A DNA stretch of 64,000 nt from Streptomyces tropicalis (GCF_029269835.1 NZ_JARJBB010000010.1:170123-234122), one strand, 5' to 3'. Positions 1 through 8,345 are shown, counted from the first letter of the stretch. Numbers and translations are program-made. The notes: generated by a model not told the origin, from the sequence alone.

Positions 1-486
1 TTCCAGGTCCTCCTCCTCGAACACCAGCAGCGTGCGCGAGCTGAGCACCTCGGGGATGGCCTGAAGACGGGTGAGCACCAACTCGCGCAGCGCCCGGTTG
101 TCCGGCGTGTGCACCAGCAGCAGCACGTCGAAGTCGCCGCCCACCAGGGCGATGTGCGAGGCGCCGGGCAGCTGCCTGAGCTGCTCGCGCACCGTGCGCC
201 AGGAGTTCTGCACGATTTTCAGGGTGACGTAGGCGGAGGTGCCGTGGCCCGCCCGCTCGTGGTCCACGCGGGCACCGAACCCGCGGATGACGCCGTCCTC
301 GACCAGCCGGTTGATGCGGGCGTAGGCGTTGGCGCGCGAGACGTGGACGGTTTCGGCGACCGACCGTATCGACGCCCTGCCGTCCGTCTGGAGCATCTGC
401 AGGATGTCCTGGTCGATGGCGTCCAGCGGACGGGGCGGTGGCAGGGCCATGCCGTCCGGGCCGTCGGCCATTTGTTCAGGTGCCAT
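1..486 (-). CDS. bkdR: Lrp/AsnC family regulator, probably BkdR (3' end outside window)
   Basis: Reading the minus strand from the ATG at 486 gives at least 162 residues with no stop before the window edge, so the C-terminus is missing. Residues about 22-80 form the Lrp/AsnC winged helix, with a leading stretch LDAIDQDILQMLQTDGRASI followed by SVAETVHVSRANAYARI. Residues about 85-160 match the ligand-binding RAM domain (HIALVGGDFDVLLLVHT). The gene is divergent from a branched-chain 2-oxoacid dehydrogenase operon, and an inverted repeat lies between them. By family knowledge, Lrp-type BkdR proteins control bkd operons in response to branched-chain amino acids or oxoacids. The assignment as BkdR rests on this position; the family call is firm. 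Confidence 0.85.
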   Translation of the reverse strand, partial: MAPEQMADGPDGMALPPPRPLDAIDQDILQMLQTDGRASIRSVAETVHVSRANAYARINRLVEDGVIRGFGARVDHERAGHGTSAYVTLKIVQNSWRTVREQLRQLPGASHIALVGGDFDVLLLVHTPDNRALRELVLTRLQAIPEVLSSRTLLVFEEEDLE

Positions 487-530
487 GTCCCCCCGCCTTC
501 CCCGGCTGGACGTAGTGCGTCCATCCCATG

Positions 531-554
531 CTGTGGAGAACCGTTTGTCCACAG
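531..554. promoter_or_regulatory. inverted repeat between bkdR and bkd operon (candidate Lrp-type operator)
   Basis: CTGTGGA at 531-537 is mirrored exactly by TCCACAG at 548-554 with a 10-base spacer, placed between the divergent starts at 486 and 662. Dyads of this kind suit a dimeric Lrp/AsnC regulator. The function is inferred from position and symmetry only. Confidence 0.45.
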
Positions 555-661
555 CCTGGGGCCGCCTGTAGCCAAAATGTGCCGACGACCGAACAATCGG
601 TAGGTGAGGCGGGTCACAGCCGACACGCCTCCCGTAGCCGCTCCCACGAGGAGGTGCCGTC

Positions 662-1801
662 ATGACGGTCATGGAGCAGCGAGGCGCGTACCGGCCATCG
701 CCGCCGCCCGCCTGGCAGCCCCGTACCGACCCCGCGCCGCTGCTGCCCGACGCGGAGCCGTACCGCGTCCTCGGGACGGAAGCCGCCGCCAAGGCCGACC
801 CGGAGCTGCTGCGCCGCCTGTACGCGCAGCTCGTGCGCGGCCGCCGGTACAACGCGCAGGCCACCGCCCTCACCAAGCAGGGCCGTCTCGCCGTCTACCC
901 GTCCAGCACCGGCCAGGAGGCCTGCGAGGTCGCCGCCGCGCTCGCCCTGGAGGAGCGCGACTGGCTGTTCCCCAGCTACCGCGACACCCTCGCCGTCGTG
1001 GCGCGCGGGGTGGACCCGGTCGAGGCCCTGACCCTGCTGCGCGGCGACTGGCACACCGGCTACGACCCCTACGAGCACCGGGTGGCCCCGCTGAGCACCC
1101 CGCTCGCCACCCAGCTCCCGCACGCCGTCGGCCTCGCGCACGCCGCCCGCCTCAAGGGCGACGACGTGGTCGCGCTGGCCATGGTCGGCGACGGCGGCAC
1201 CAGCGAGGGCGACTTCCACGAGGCGCTGAACTTCGCGGCCGTCTGGCAGGCGCCGGTCGTCTTCCTCGTCCAGAACAACGGCTTCGCCATCTCCGTCCCG
1301 CTGGCCAAGCAGACTGCCGCCCCCTCCCTCGCCCACAAGGCCGTGGGCTACGGCATGCCCGGCCGACTGGTCGACGGCAACGACGCCGCGGCCGTCCACG
1401 AGGTCCTGACGGACGCCGTGCGGCACGCACGCGAGGGCGGCGGACCGACCCTGATCGAAGCGGTGACGTACCGCATGGAGGCGCACACCAACGCCGACGA
1501 CGCCACCCGCTACCGCGGCGACGCCGAGGTCGACGCCTGGCGCGACCACGACCCGATCGCGCTGCTGGAGCGGGAGCTGACCACACGTGAGCTGATCGGC
1601 GAGGACGGCATCCGCGCCGCGCGCGAGGACGCCGAGGCGATGGCCGCGCGGCTGCGCGAGAAGATGAACCAGGACCCGGCCCTCGACCCGACGGACCTGT
1701 TCGACCACGTCTACGCCGAGCCCACGCCCCAGCTGCGCGAGCAGCGGGAGCTGCTGCGGGCCGAGCTGGCCGCCGAGTCCGAGGAGGGTACGGCCCGATG
1801 A
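662..1801 (+). CDS. bkdA: branched-chain 2-oxoacid dehydrogenase E1 alpha subunit (first copy)
   Basis: This 379-residue protein is the thiamine-diphosphate E1 alpha subunit, which with E1 beta decarboxylates the 2-oxoacids of valine, leucine and isoleucine and passes the acyl group to E2. The ThDP signature runs from GDGGTSEGDFHEAL at about residue 176 to LVQNN near 203. Length and collinearity with E1 alpha families are normal. The ATG at 662 follows a GAGGAGG-type ribosome site. The stop overlaps the next start (ATGA at 1798), so E1 alpha and E1 beta should be translationally coupled. The products, short branched acyl-CoAs, prime branched fatty acids and some polyketides. A second copy starts at 17728. 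Confidence 0.93.
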   Translation: MTVMEQRGAYRPSPPPAWQPRTDPAPLLPDAEPYRVLGTEAAAKADPELLRRLYAQLVRGRRYNAQATALTKQGRLAVYPSSTGQEACEVAAALALEERDWLFPSYRDTLAVVARGVDPVEALTLLRGDWHTGYDPYEHRVAPLSTPLATQLPHAVGLAHAARLKGDDVVALAMVGDGGTSEGDFHEALNFAAVWQAPVVFLVQNNGFAISVPLAKQTAAPSLAHKAVGYGMPGRLVDGNDAAAVHEVLTDAVRHAREGGGPTLIEAVTYRMEAHTNADDATRYRGDAEVDAWRDHDPIALLERELTTRELIGEDGIRAAREDAEAMAARLREKMNQDPALDPTDLFDHVYAEPTPQLREQRELLRAELAAESEEGTAR

Positions 1802-2802
1802 CCACCGTCGCGCTCAAGCCGGCCACCATGGCCCAGGCCCTCACGCGCGCACTGCGCGACGCGATGGCGGACGACCCCGCCGTGCACGTCCTGGGCGAGG
1901 ACGTCGGCACCCTCGGCGGCGTCTTCCGCGTCACCGACGGACTCACCGCCGAGTTCGGCGAGGACCGCTGCACGGACACGCCGCTCGCCGAGGCCGGCAT
2001 CCTCGGCACCGCCGTCGGCATGGCGATGTACGGGCTGCGCCCGGTCGTGGAGATGCAGTTCGACGCGTTCGCGTACCCGGCGTTCGAGCAGCTCGTCAGC
2101 CATGTCGCGCGGATGCGCAACCGCACCCGCGGCAGGATGCCCCTGCCCATCACCGTCCGCGTGCCCTACGGCGGCGGCATCGGCGGCGTCGAGCACCACA
2201 GCGACTCCTCCGAGGCGTACTACATGGCGACTCCGGGGCTCCATGTCGTCACGCCCGCGACCGTCGCCGACGCCTACGGGCTGCTGCGCGCCGCCATCGC
2301 CTCCGACGACCCCGTCGTCTTCCTGGAGCCCAAGCGCCTGTACTGGTCGAAGGACACCTGGAACCCGGAGGAGCCGCAGGCCGTCGACCCCATCGGCCGC
2401 GCGGTCGTCCGGCGCTCCGGCCGCAGCGCCACGCTCGTCACCTACGGTCCGTCCGTGCCCGTCTGCCTGGAGGCGGCCGAGGCCGCGCGGGCCGAGGGCT
2501 GGGACCTGGAGGTCGTCGACCTGCGCTCCCTGGTGCCCTTCGACGACGAGACGGTCTGCGCGTCCGTGCGCCGCACCGGCCGCGCGGTCGTCGTGCACGA
2601 GTCCGGCTCGTTCGGCGGTCCCGGAGGGGAGATCGCCGCCCGCGTCACCGAGCGCTGCTTCCACCACCTGGAGGCCCCGGTGCTGCGCGTCGCCGGATTC
2701 GACATCCCCTATCCGCCCCCGATGCTGGAGCGGCACCACCTGCCCGGCGTCGACCGGATCCTGGACGCCGTGGCGCGCCTGCAGTGGGAGGCCGGGAGCT
2801 GA
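1798..2802 (+). CDS. bkdB: branched-chain 2-oxoacid dehydrogenase E1 beta subunit (first copy)
   Basis: The 334-residue protein has the E1 beta transketolase fold: an N-terminal pyrimidine-binding domain containing GEDVGTLGGVFRVTDGL, the VRVPYGGGIGGVEHHSDSSE segment near residues 120-140, and a C-terminal transketolase-C domain with VVHESGSFGGPGGEIAAR. It pairs with the upstream E1 alpha to form the alpha2beta2 decarboxylase. Its start overlaps the E1 alpha stop by four bases and its stop overlaps the E2 start (TGATG at 2800-2804), which indicates a coupled three-gene unit. A paralogue lies at 18939-19919. Confidence 0.93.
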   Translation: MTTVALKPATMAQALTRALRDAMADDPAVHVLGEDVGTLGGVFRVTDGLTAEFGEDRCTDTPLAEAGILGTAVGMAMYGLRPVVEMQFDAFAYPAFEQLVSHVARMRNRTRGRMPLPITVRVPYGGGIGGVEHHSDSSEAYYMATPGLHVVTPATVADAYGLLRAAIASDDPVVFLEPKRLYWSKDTWNPEEPQAVDPIGRAVVRRSGRSATLVTYGPSVPVCLEAAEAARAEGWDLEVVDLRSLVPFDDETVCASVRRTGRAVVVHESGSFGGPGGEIAARVTERCFHHLEAPVLRVAGFDIPYPPPMLERHHLPGVDRILDAVARLQWEAGS

Positions 2803-4184
2803 TGGCACAGGTGCTGGAGTTCAGGCTCCCCGACCTCGGGGAGGGCCTCACCGAGGCCGAGATCGTCCGCTGGCTGGTCGAGGTGGGCGACGTCGTCGCG
2901 ATCGACCAGCCGGTCGTCGAGGTCGAGACGGCCAAGGCCATGGTGGAGGTGCCCTGCCCCTACGGCGGTGTGGTCACCGCCCGCTTCGGGGAGGAGGGCG
3001 CCGAACTCCCCGTCGGGGCACCGCTGCTGACGGTCGCGGTCGGCGAACCGGCCGCCGCCGGGGAGAGCGGGGGCGAGGGCTCCGGCAACGTCCTGGTCGG
3101 TTACGGCACGGGCGCACCGCCCGCCCGCCGCCGCCGGGTGCGTCCGACGCCCGCCGGAACCGCGCCCCTTGCGCCCGGCGGACCCGGCAGGCCGGTCAAC
3201 GGGGTGAGCGCCGTGACGACCGTCCCCGGCACGCCCGCCGCGGGCCCGGCCGGGACGCGCGCCGACGGGCCCGTGCCCGTCATCTCCCCACTCGTCCGCA
3301 GGCTGGCCCGGGAGCACGGCGTGGACCTGCGCCGGCTGTCCGGCTCCGGACCCGACGGGCTGATCCTGCGCGCGGACGTGGAGAGCGCGCTGCGCAGCGC
3401 GCAGGCCCCGGCCCGCACGGCGGGGACGCCGGTCACCCCGGTGGGCGCGGCGACCGGTGCGTCTGCCGCGGCCTCCGCGCCCGGTACGTCCCCGGCCGGC
3501 ACGCGGATCCCGCTGAAGGGCGTCCGCGGCGCGGTCGCCGACAAGCTGTCCCGCAGCCGGCGTGAGATCCCGGACGCCACCTGCTGGGTGGACGCCGACG
3601 CCACGGAACTGATGCGCGCACGCGCGGCGATGAACGCAGCCGGTGGCCCGAAGATCTCCCTGCTCGCCCTCATGGCCCGGATCTGCACCGCCGCCCTGGC
3701 CCGCCACCCGGAGCTCAACTCCACCGTGGACACGGAGGCCAGGGAGATCGTCCGGCTCGACGCGGTGCACCTGGGCTTCGCCGCCCAGACCGAGCGCGGG
3801 CTCGTCGTCCCGGTGGTCCGGGACGCGCAGGCGCGGGATGCCGAGTCGCTGACCGCCGAGTTCGCCCGGCTCACCGAGGCCGCCCGCACGGGCACGCTCA
3901 CCCCGGCGGAACTGACCGGCGGCACCTTCACGTTGAACAACTACGGCGTGTTCGGCGTCGACGGCTCGACGCCGATCATCAACCACCCCGAGGCCGCCAT
4001 GCTCGGCGTCGGCCGCATCGTCCCCAAGCCGTGGGTGCACGAGGGCGAGCTGGCGGTGCGGCAGGTCGTGCAGCTCTCGCTCACCTTCGACCACCGGGTG
4101 TGCGACGGCGGCACGGCGGGCGGCTTCCTGCGCTACGTGGCCGACTGCGTGGAGCAGCCGGCGGTGCTGCTGCGCACCGTGTGA
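2802..4184 (+). CDS. bkdC: branched-chain 2-oxoacid dehydrogenase E2 (dihydrolipoyl acyltransferase, first copy)
   Basis: The 460-residue E2 has one N-terminal lipoyl domain (residues about 4-78; lipoyl lysine K45 in VETAKAMVEV), a Pro/Ala/Gly-rich linker, a peripheral subunit-binding domain at about 160-198 (SPLVRRLAREHGVDLRRLSG) and a C-terminal acyltransferase domain ending with the catalytic motif FDHRVCDGG near residue 430. It transfers the branched acyl group from ThDP to CoA. I chose the ATG at 2802 over an in-frame GTG at 2784 because a GGGAG site sits just upstream and the protein then begins with the lipoyl domain. No E3 (lipoamide dehydrogenase) gene is present, so E3 must be supplied from elsewhere. 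Confidence 0.92.
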   Translation: MAQVLEFRLPDLGEGLTEAEIVRWLVEVGDVVAIDQPVVEVETAKAMVEVPCPYGGVVTARFGEEGAELPVGAPLLTVAVGEPAAAGESGGEGSGNVLVGYGTGAPPARRRRVRPTPAGTAPLAPGGPGRPVNGVSAVTTVPGTPAAGPAGTRADGPVPVISPLVRRLAREHGVDLRRLSGSGPDGLILRADVESALRSAQAPARTAGTPVTPVGAATGASAAASAPGTSPAGTRIPLKGVRGAVADKLSRSRREIPDATCWVDADATELMRARAAMNAAGGPKISLLALMARICTAALARHPELNSTVDTEAREIVRLDAVHLGFAAQTERGLVVPVVRDAQARDAESLTAEFARLTEAARTGTLTPAELTGGTFTLNNYGVFGVDGSTPIINHPEAAMLGVGRIVPKPWVHEGELAVRQVVQLSLTFDHRVCDGGTAGGFLRYVADCVEQPAVLLRTV

Positions 4185-4238
4185 CGCCCGGCGTCCCGCC
4201 GCGTTCCCTGTGATCGCGGCGGGACGCATACTCGGGGG

Positions 4239-5288
4239 ATGACCGCCCATGAGCCCCCGGACGCCGGCACCGGCGCCCTTCCCGACGCCGGTACGGCCGC
4301 CGGCCGCGCGTACGACGCCGTCGTCCTCGCCGGGGGCGCCGCGCGGCGGCTGGGCGGCGCCGACAAGCCGGCGGTCCGCGTGGGCGGCCGCCCGCTGCTC
4401 GACCGCGTGCTCGGCGCCTGCGCCGGGGCGCGCCTCACCGTCGTCGTCGCCGAGCCCCGGCCGACCCCTCGGCCCGTGCGCTGGGCGCGCGAGGAACCCG
4501 CCGGCGGCGGTCCGCTCGCCGCGCTCGACGCCGGGCTGCACCAGGTCACGGCGGAGGCCGTCGTGGTGCTCTCCGCCGACCTGCCGTTCCTCGACGCGGC
4601 CACGGTGCGGCGGCTGCTGGCCGCGCTGGACTCCGGCCGCGCGGACGGCGCGGTGCTCACCGACGCCGACGGTCGCGACCAGCCGCTCGTGGCCGCCTAC
4701 CGCACCCGCGCCCTGCGCCGCGAACTGGCCGCCCTGGCCGCCGCGTCCACGAGTGACACGGCGCCCCACGACTCCGGCCCGGGCGGCTCCGGCCCGCACG
4801 GCTCCGGCCCGGGCGCCTCCGTCGGGACGCGTCCCGACCCGGGAGGCCCCGCCCCGGAGGGTGTGCTCACCGGGCTGCCCCTGCGCTGCCTGACCGCCGC
4901 ACTCCGCCTCACCCGCGTCCCCGACCCCGTGGCCTCCTTCGACTGCGACACCTGGGACGACATCGCCGACGCCAGGGCACGCATCAGGGAGCATGGACAC
5001 GTGTTGGACGAATGGATCTCCGCAGCCAAGGACGAGTTGGGCATCGACCTGGACGTCGACACCGGCGCCCTCCTCGACCTCGCCCGCGACGCCGCGCACG
5101 GTGTGGCCCGCCCGGCCGCACCCCTGACCACCTTCCTCGTCGGCTATGCCGCCGCGCGGGCCGGGGGCGGTCCCGAAGCGGTCGCCGACGCCGCCCGCAA
5201 GGCCGCCGCGCTCGCGGCGCGTTGGGCCGAGGAGGACGCCGCCGGTACGGACCCCCGGACCCCTGGCGCGGGCGGGGGTGCCGGATGA
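4239..5288 (+). CDS. mobA: MobA-like molybdenum cofactor nucleotidyltransferase fused to DUF6457
   Basis: Residues about 25-240 form a MobA-type nucleotidyltransferase: VLAGGAARRLGGADKP carries the nucleotide-binding loop, and VVVLSADLPFLD is the metal-binding region. MobA attaches GMP to molybdopterin to make the guanine dinucleotide cofactor. A Ser/Gly/Pro-rich segment near residues 170-205 looks like a disordered insertion. Residues about 255-340 (LDEWISAAKDELGIDLDVDT onward) match the small actinobacterial DUF6457 domain, usually a separate or C-terminal module of unknown role. The stop overlaps the moeA start (ATGA at 5285), so both genes of this cofactor pathway are coupled. A related NTP transferase specificity cannot be excluded. 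Confidence 0.82.
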   Translation: MTAHEPPDAGTGALPDAGTAAGRAYDAVVLAGGAARRLGGADKPAVRVGGRPLLDRVLGACAGARLTVVVAEPRPTPRPVRWAREEPAGGGPLAALDAGLHQVTAEAVVVLSADLPFLDAATVRRLLAALDSGRADGAVLTDADGRDQPLVAAYRTRALRRELAALAAASTSDTAPHDSGPGGSGPHGSGPGASVGTRPDPGGPAPEGVLTGLPLRCLTAALRLTRVPDPVASFDCDTWDDIADARARIREHGHVLDEWISAAKDELGIDLDVDTGALLDLARDAAHGVARPAAPLTTFLVGYAAARAGGGPEAVADAARKAAALAARWAEEDAAGTDPRTPGAGGGAG

Positions 5289-7144
5289 CCGCCCGCGGTG
5301 TCCGGGTCGGGGAGGACGCCGACGACCTCGACGTCGAGGAGGCGCTCGCCCTCGTGAGGGAGGCGGCTTCCCTCCCGGGCCACGACCGCACGGCACACGA
5401 CGCCACGGGGCGAGGGCATGGCCCCGCACCGAGCCACCCCGCGGGCCCGGCCGCCTACGCCACCCCGCACGACTGCACCTCGCACGACGGCATTCCGCAC
5501 GACGGCACCGCCTCCGGCGACGACCTCTACGGCACCGGCCGGCACGCCGGCGAGCGGGGAGCCGGCCGCCCGCACGGCAACGGCCCCTGCGACGACGGTC
5601 CGTACGACGACGGCCCGTACGACGTCGAGCGGCCCGACGACGGCCCGTACGACATCGAGCGGGACACCGGCGGCCGGTACGGCGGTGGCCCGGGCGGCGG
5701 CCGGGGTGCCTGCGGCTCCTGCGGCCGCGCCCCCGACGGCGCCGGTGCGGGGCGCGGTTCCGGTGGCGACCGGCCGGGCCCGGCGCAGGGCGCCCCCGTG
5801 CACGGCACCGCCTCCGCCGGGACACCCGCACCGGAGGCCCATGGCGTCCGCTCCCACCAGCGGTCCCACCATTCCAGCCCGTGGCCCGAGGCCCGTCGCA
5901 TCGCCGCCCGTGCGGCCCGCACCGCGTCCCGGGAGTCCGCCGGGGACGGAGACGCCCCCGCCTGCCGCCGGGCCCCCGTCGCGGTGCCCCTGGACGCCGC
6001 CCTGGGCCTGGTGCTGGCCGAGCCCCTCACCGCCCTCACCGACCTGCCCCCCTTCGACACCTCGGCCATGGACGGCTGGGCCGTCGCCGGTCCCGCTCCC
6101 TGGGACCTGCGGGACGAGAGCGTCCTGGCGGGTCATGCGCGGCCCGAGCCGCTCACCGACGGCGAGGCGGTGCGGATCGCGACCGGCGCCCGGGTCCCCC
6201 AGGGCGCGACCGGCGTGCTGCGCAGCGAGCACGGCCGCACCGACGCCCAGGGCCGCCTGCAGGCCACCCTCCCCCCGGGGCTCGCCCCGGCCCGGGGAGC
6301 GGGGACCCCCGCGGTGGGGCACGGGCAGGACATCCGCCCCCGCGGTCAGGAGTGCCGCAGCGGTGATCAGCTGCTGCCCGCGGGCAGCCTCGCCACTCCG
6401 GCCGTCCTGGGGCTCGCGGCGGCCGCCGGGTACGACACCCTCACGGTCGTCCCCCGTCCCCGCGTGGACGTCCTCGTCCTGGGCGACGAACTGCTCACGG
6501 AGGGCGTGCCGCACGACGGCCTGATCCGCGACGCGCTCGGCCCGATGCTCCCCCCGTGGCTGCGGGCGCTCGGTGCCGAGGTCACCGAGGTGCGCAGGAT
6601 CGGCGACGACGCCGACGCCCTGTACCGGGCGGTCACCGGTTCACGGGCCGAGCTGATCGTCACCACCGGTGGGACGGCCGCAGGCCCCGTGGACCACGTG
6701 CACCCGACCCTGCACCGGATCGGCGCCGACCTGCTGGTGGACGGCGTGGACGTCCGTCCCGGCCATCCCATGCTGCTGGCGCGCACCCCGGAGGGCCGTC
6801 ATCTCGTCGGCCTGCCCGGCAATCCGCTGGCTGCCGTCTCGGGCCTGCTCACCCTCGCCGAGCCGCTGCTGCGCACCCTCGCGGGCCGCCCGGTCCCCGA
6901 GCCGTACGCGCTGCCGCTCGGTGAGACCGTGCACGGGCATCCGCACGACACGCGGCTCGTCCCCGTGGTGCTGCGTGGCGACCACGCGGTGCCGCTGCGC
7001 TACAACGGCCCGGCCATGCTGCGCGGGATCGCCGTCGCCGACGCCCTGGCCGTCGTGCCTCCCGGGGGCGCCCAGCGGGGGCAGGAGGCCGAACTGCTCG
7101 ACCTGCCCTGGGCCGCGGCCGGGATCGGGGTGTGTTTCACGTGA
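5285..7144 (+). CDS. moeA: molybdopterin molybdenumtransferase MoeA with long disordered N-terminal extension
   Basis: From the ATG at 5285 the product is 619 residues, against roughly 400-440 for typical MoeA. Residues about 1-200 are a low-complexity His/Asp/Gly/Pro region with imperfect GPYDD and GPYDIER repeats. The MoeA core starts near residue 200, with LPPFDTSAMDGWAV at about 253 and the molybdopterin-binding domain with VLVLGDELLTEG near 394 and TTGGTAAGPVDHV near 460. MoeA inserts molybdate into adenylated molybdopterin. Residues about 328-345 are an extra in-frame segment encoded by a GC-rich palindrome (6269-6311). The start is fixed by overlap with the preceding gene. The stop lies inside a parS site. 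Confidence 0.88.
   Translation: MTARGVRVGEDADDLDVEEALALVREAASLPGHDRTAHDATGRGHGPAPSHPAGPAAYATPHDCTSHDGIPHDGTASGDDLYGTGRHAGERGAGRPHGNGPCDDGPYDDGPYDVERPDDGPYDIERDTGGRYGGGPGGGRGACGSCGRAPDGAGAGRGSGGDRPGPAQGAPVHGTASAGTPAPEAHGVRSHQRSHHSSPWPEARRIAARAARTASRESAGDGDAPACRRAPVAVPLDAALGLVLAEPLTALTDLPPFDTSAMDGWAVAGPAPWDLRDESVLAGHARPEPLTDGEAVRIATGARVPQGATGVLRSEHGRTDAQGRLQATLPPGLAPARGAGTPAVGHGQDIRPRGQECRSGDQLLPAGSLATPAVLGLAAAAGYDTLTVVPRPRVDVLVLGDELLTEGVPHDGLIRDALGPMLPPWLRALGAEVTEVRRIGDDADALYRAVTGSRAELIVTTGGTAAGPVDHVHPTLHRIGADLLVDGVDVRPGHPMLLARTPEGRHLVGLPGNPLAAVSGLLTLAEPLLRTLAGRPVPEPYALPLGETVHGHPHDTRLVPVVLRGDHAVPLRYNGPAMLRGIAVADALAVVPPGGAQRGQEAELLDLPWAAAGIGVCFT
6269..6311. repeat. GC-rich dispersed-type palindrome inserted in the moeA coding region
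   Basis: A C-rich run, a CGGGGCTCG/CGGCCCGGGG hairpin and a closing GGGGACCCCC lie in frame inside moeA. The layout (C-run, inner hairpin, GGGGGACCC) resembles the element at 17651-17680 in the leader of the second bkd operon, and small repeats of this shape are frequent between streptomycete genes. Here it adds about 17 residues to MoeA. Mobility is an inference. Confidence 0.5.
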
Positions 7145-7270
7145 AACTTCCGGGCCATGACGCGATCGCCCGCCAGGCGGACGAGCATCTCGTGACCCAC
7201 CGGGTGAAACTCCCGAAGAAGCTGGTGGAGCGGCCGATCCGGCAGGTGTGCAAGCGGCTCGCCCTCGCCC
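7132..7270 (+). pseudogene. N-terminal remnant of a K+ channel/RCK (TrkA-type) protein
   Basis: The GTG at 7132 (alternative GTG 7141) opens a frame whose first about 47 residues, including LPGHDAIARQADEHLVTHR and VKLPKKLVERPIRQV, I recognise from memory as the cytoplasmic N-terminus of streptomycete two-helix potassium channel proteins with an RCK domain. After about residue 47 the frame loses that identity and runs through unrelated sequence to a stop at 7380. There is no transmembrane helix, no pore signature and no Rossmann fold. The matching C-terminal piece lies at about 9595-9924, beyond a 2.3-kb inserted block. The gene is therefore broken, and any short translated product would be non-functional. 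Confidence 0.72.
7134..7147. promoter_or_regulatory. parS: parS site (perfect ParB-binding palindrome)
   Basis: GTTTCACGTGAAAC is the exact 14-bp core of the ParB/parS centromere site known in Bacillus and Streptomyces. It overlaps the moeA stop codon and the start of the broken channel gene. In streptomycetes such sites cluster around oriC and organise chromosomes before sporulation septation. Confidence 0.9.
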
Positions 7271-7376
7271 CCCGGTCCTCACCGAACGCACCCGTGAGGA
7301 ACGGCGCCTCAACCGCTGGAGTCAACGGTTTGCACGATGTACCGCAACCGCGTCGCCGGCCTGGGAGCGGCCCGTC

Positions 7377-8345
7377 CTAGTCCTGGGTGGTTCCCAGGGC
7401 GTTGCGCAGGAACGCCGTCGCCTGGTCGATGGCTCCGCGGGCGGCTTTGGAGTGACTCAGCGAGTTGAGCATCATGAAGTCGTGGACCGTGCCGTCGTAG
7501 CGAACCGTGGTCACCGGAACGCCCGATGCTCGGAGCTTGGCGGCGTACGCCTCGCCCTCGTCGCGCAGCACGTCGGCCTCGTCGACGATCAGCAGGGCGG
7601 GCGGCAGGCCGGAGAGCTGCTCGATGGTGGCGTGGTTGGGAGACGCGGTGATCTCCGCGCGCTGGTCCGGGTCGGTCGTGTAGGCGTCCCAGAACCATTC
7701 CATCAGCTTGCGGCTCAGGTAGTAGCCGTTGGCGAATTCGTCGTAGGAGCCGGTGTTCATGGCCGCATCCGTGACCGGGTAGTACATCGACTGCTGTATG
7801 AACGCGACGTCACCGCGCTCCTTGGCCATGAGGGCGAGTGCGGCGGTCATGTTCCCGCCGACCGATTCCCCGGCCACTGCCATGCGCTGTGCATCCAGCC
7901 CATGGAACGCCCCCTCGCGGACGATCCACTGGGCGGTGGCGTAGCCCTGCTCGATGGCCACTGGGTAGTGCGCCTCGGGCGACGGCGTGTACTCCACGAA
8001 GGCCACGGCCGCCCGGGCACCGACCGCCAACTCGCGCACCAGGCGGTCGTGGGTACCTGCGTTGCCAAGCACCCAGCCACCGCCGTGCATGTACAGCACG
8101 ACGGGCAGCGTTCCGGTGGCGCCCTGCGGCTTGACGATGCGTACCCGTACATCGCCCACCGCTGCCGGAACCGAAACCCACTCCTCATCGACCGGCAGCT
8201 TGTCGATCGGCGCAGCCTGGAGGTCGTCAAGCACCTTGCGCGCTGCGGTCGGATCCAGCTCGTACAGGAACGGATGGTGCGAGGTCGCGTCGGCGAGCTC
8301 CTGTGCCTCGGGCTCGAGGATGATGGAGGCGGTTTGACCAGCCAT
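7377..8345 (-). CDS. alpha/beta hydrolase, hormone-sensitive-lipase (family IV) esterase
   Basis: The 322-residue product has the oxyanion motif HGGGW at 87-91, the nucleophile elbow GESVGG at 159-164 (Ser161), a probable acid Asp258 in DEADVLRDEG and His288 in VHDF. These define the HSL-type alpha/beta hydrolase fold-3 family, which hydrolyses short- and medium-chain esters; the substrate is unknown. I chose the ATG at 8345, preceded by AGGGAG, over the longer open frame that starts at 8720. The gene sits on the strand opposite to the broken channel gene, in DNA visibly less GC-rich than its flanks, with an NmrA-like gene behind it. This suggests an acquired block. Confidence 0.88.
   Translation of the reverse strand: MAGQTASIILEPEAQELADATSHHPFLYELDPTAARKVLDDLQAAPIDKLPVDEEWVSVPAAVGDVRVRIVKPQGATGTLPVVLYMHGGGWVLGNAGTHDRLVRELAVGARAAVAFVEYTPSPEAHYPVAIEQGYATAQWIVREGAFHGLDAQRMAVAGESVGGNMTAALALMAKERGDVAFIQQSMYYPVTDAAMNTGSYDEFANGYYLSRKLMEWFWDAYTTDPDQRAEITASPNHATIEQLSGLPPALLIVDEADVLRDEGEAYAAKLRASGVPVTTVRYDGTVHDFMMLNSLSHSKAARGAIDQATAFLRNALGTTQD

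Noticed and set aside
2709..5831. 1040-codon open frame on the minus strand opposite the E2, mobA and moeA genes
   Set aside because: It is composed of Arg/Gly/Ala low-complexity sequence with no domain and arises from the GC-rich antisense of well-supported genes.
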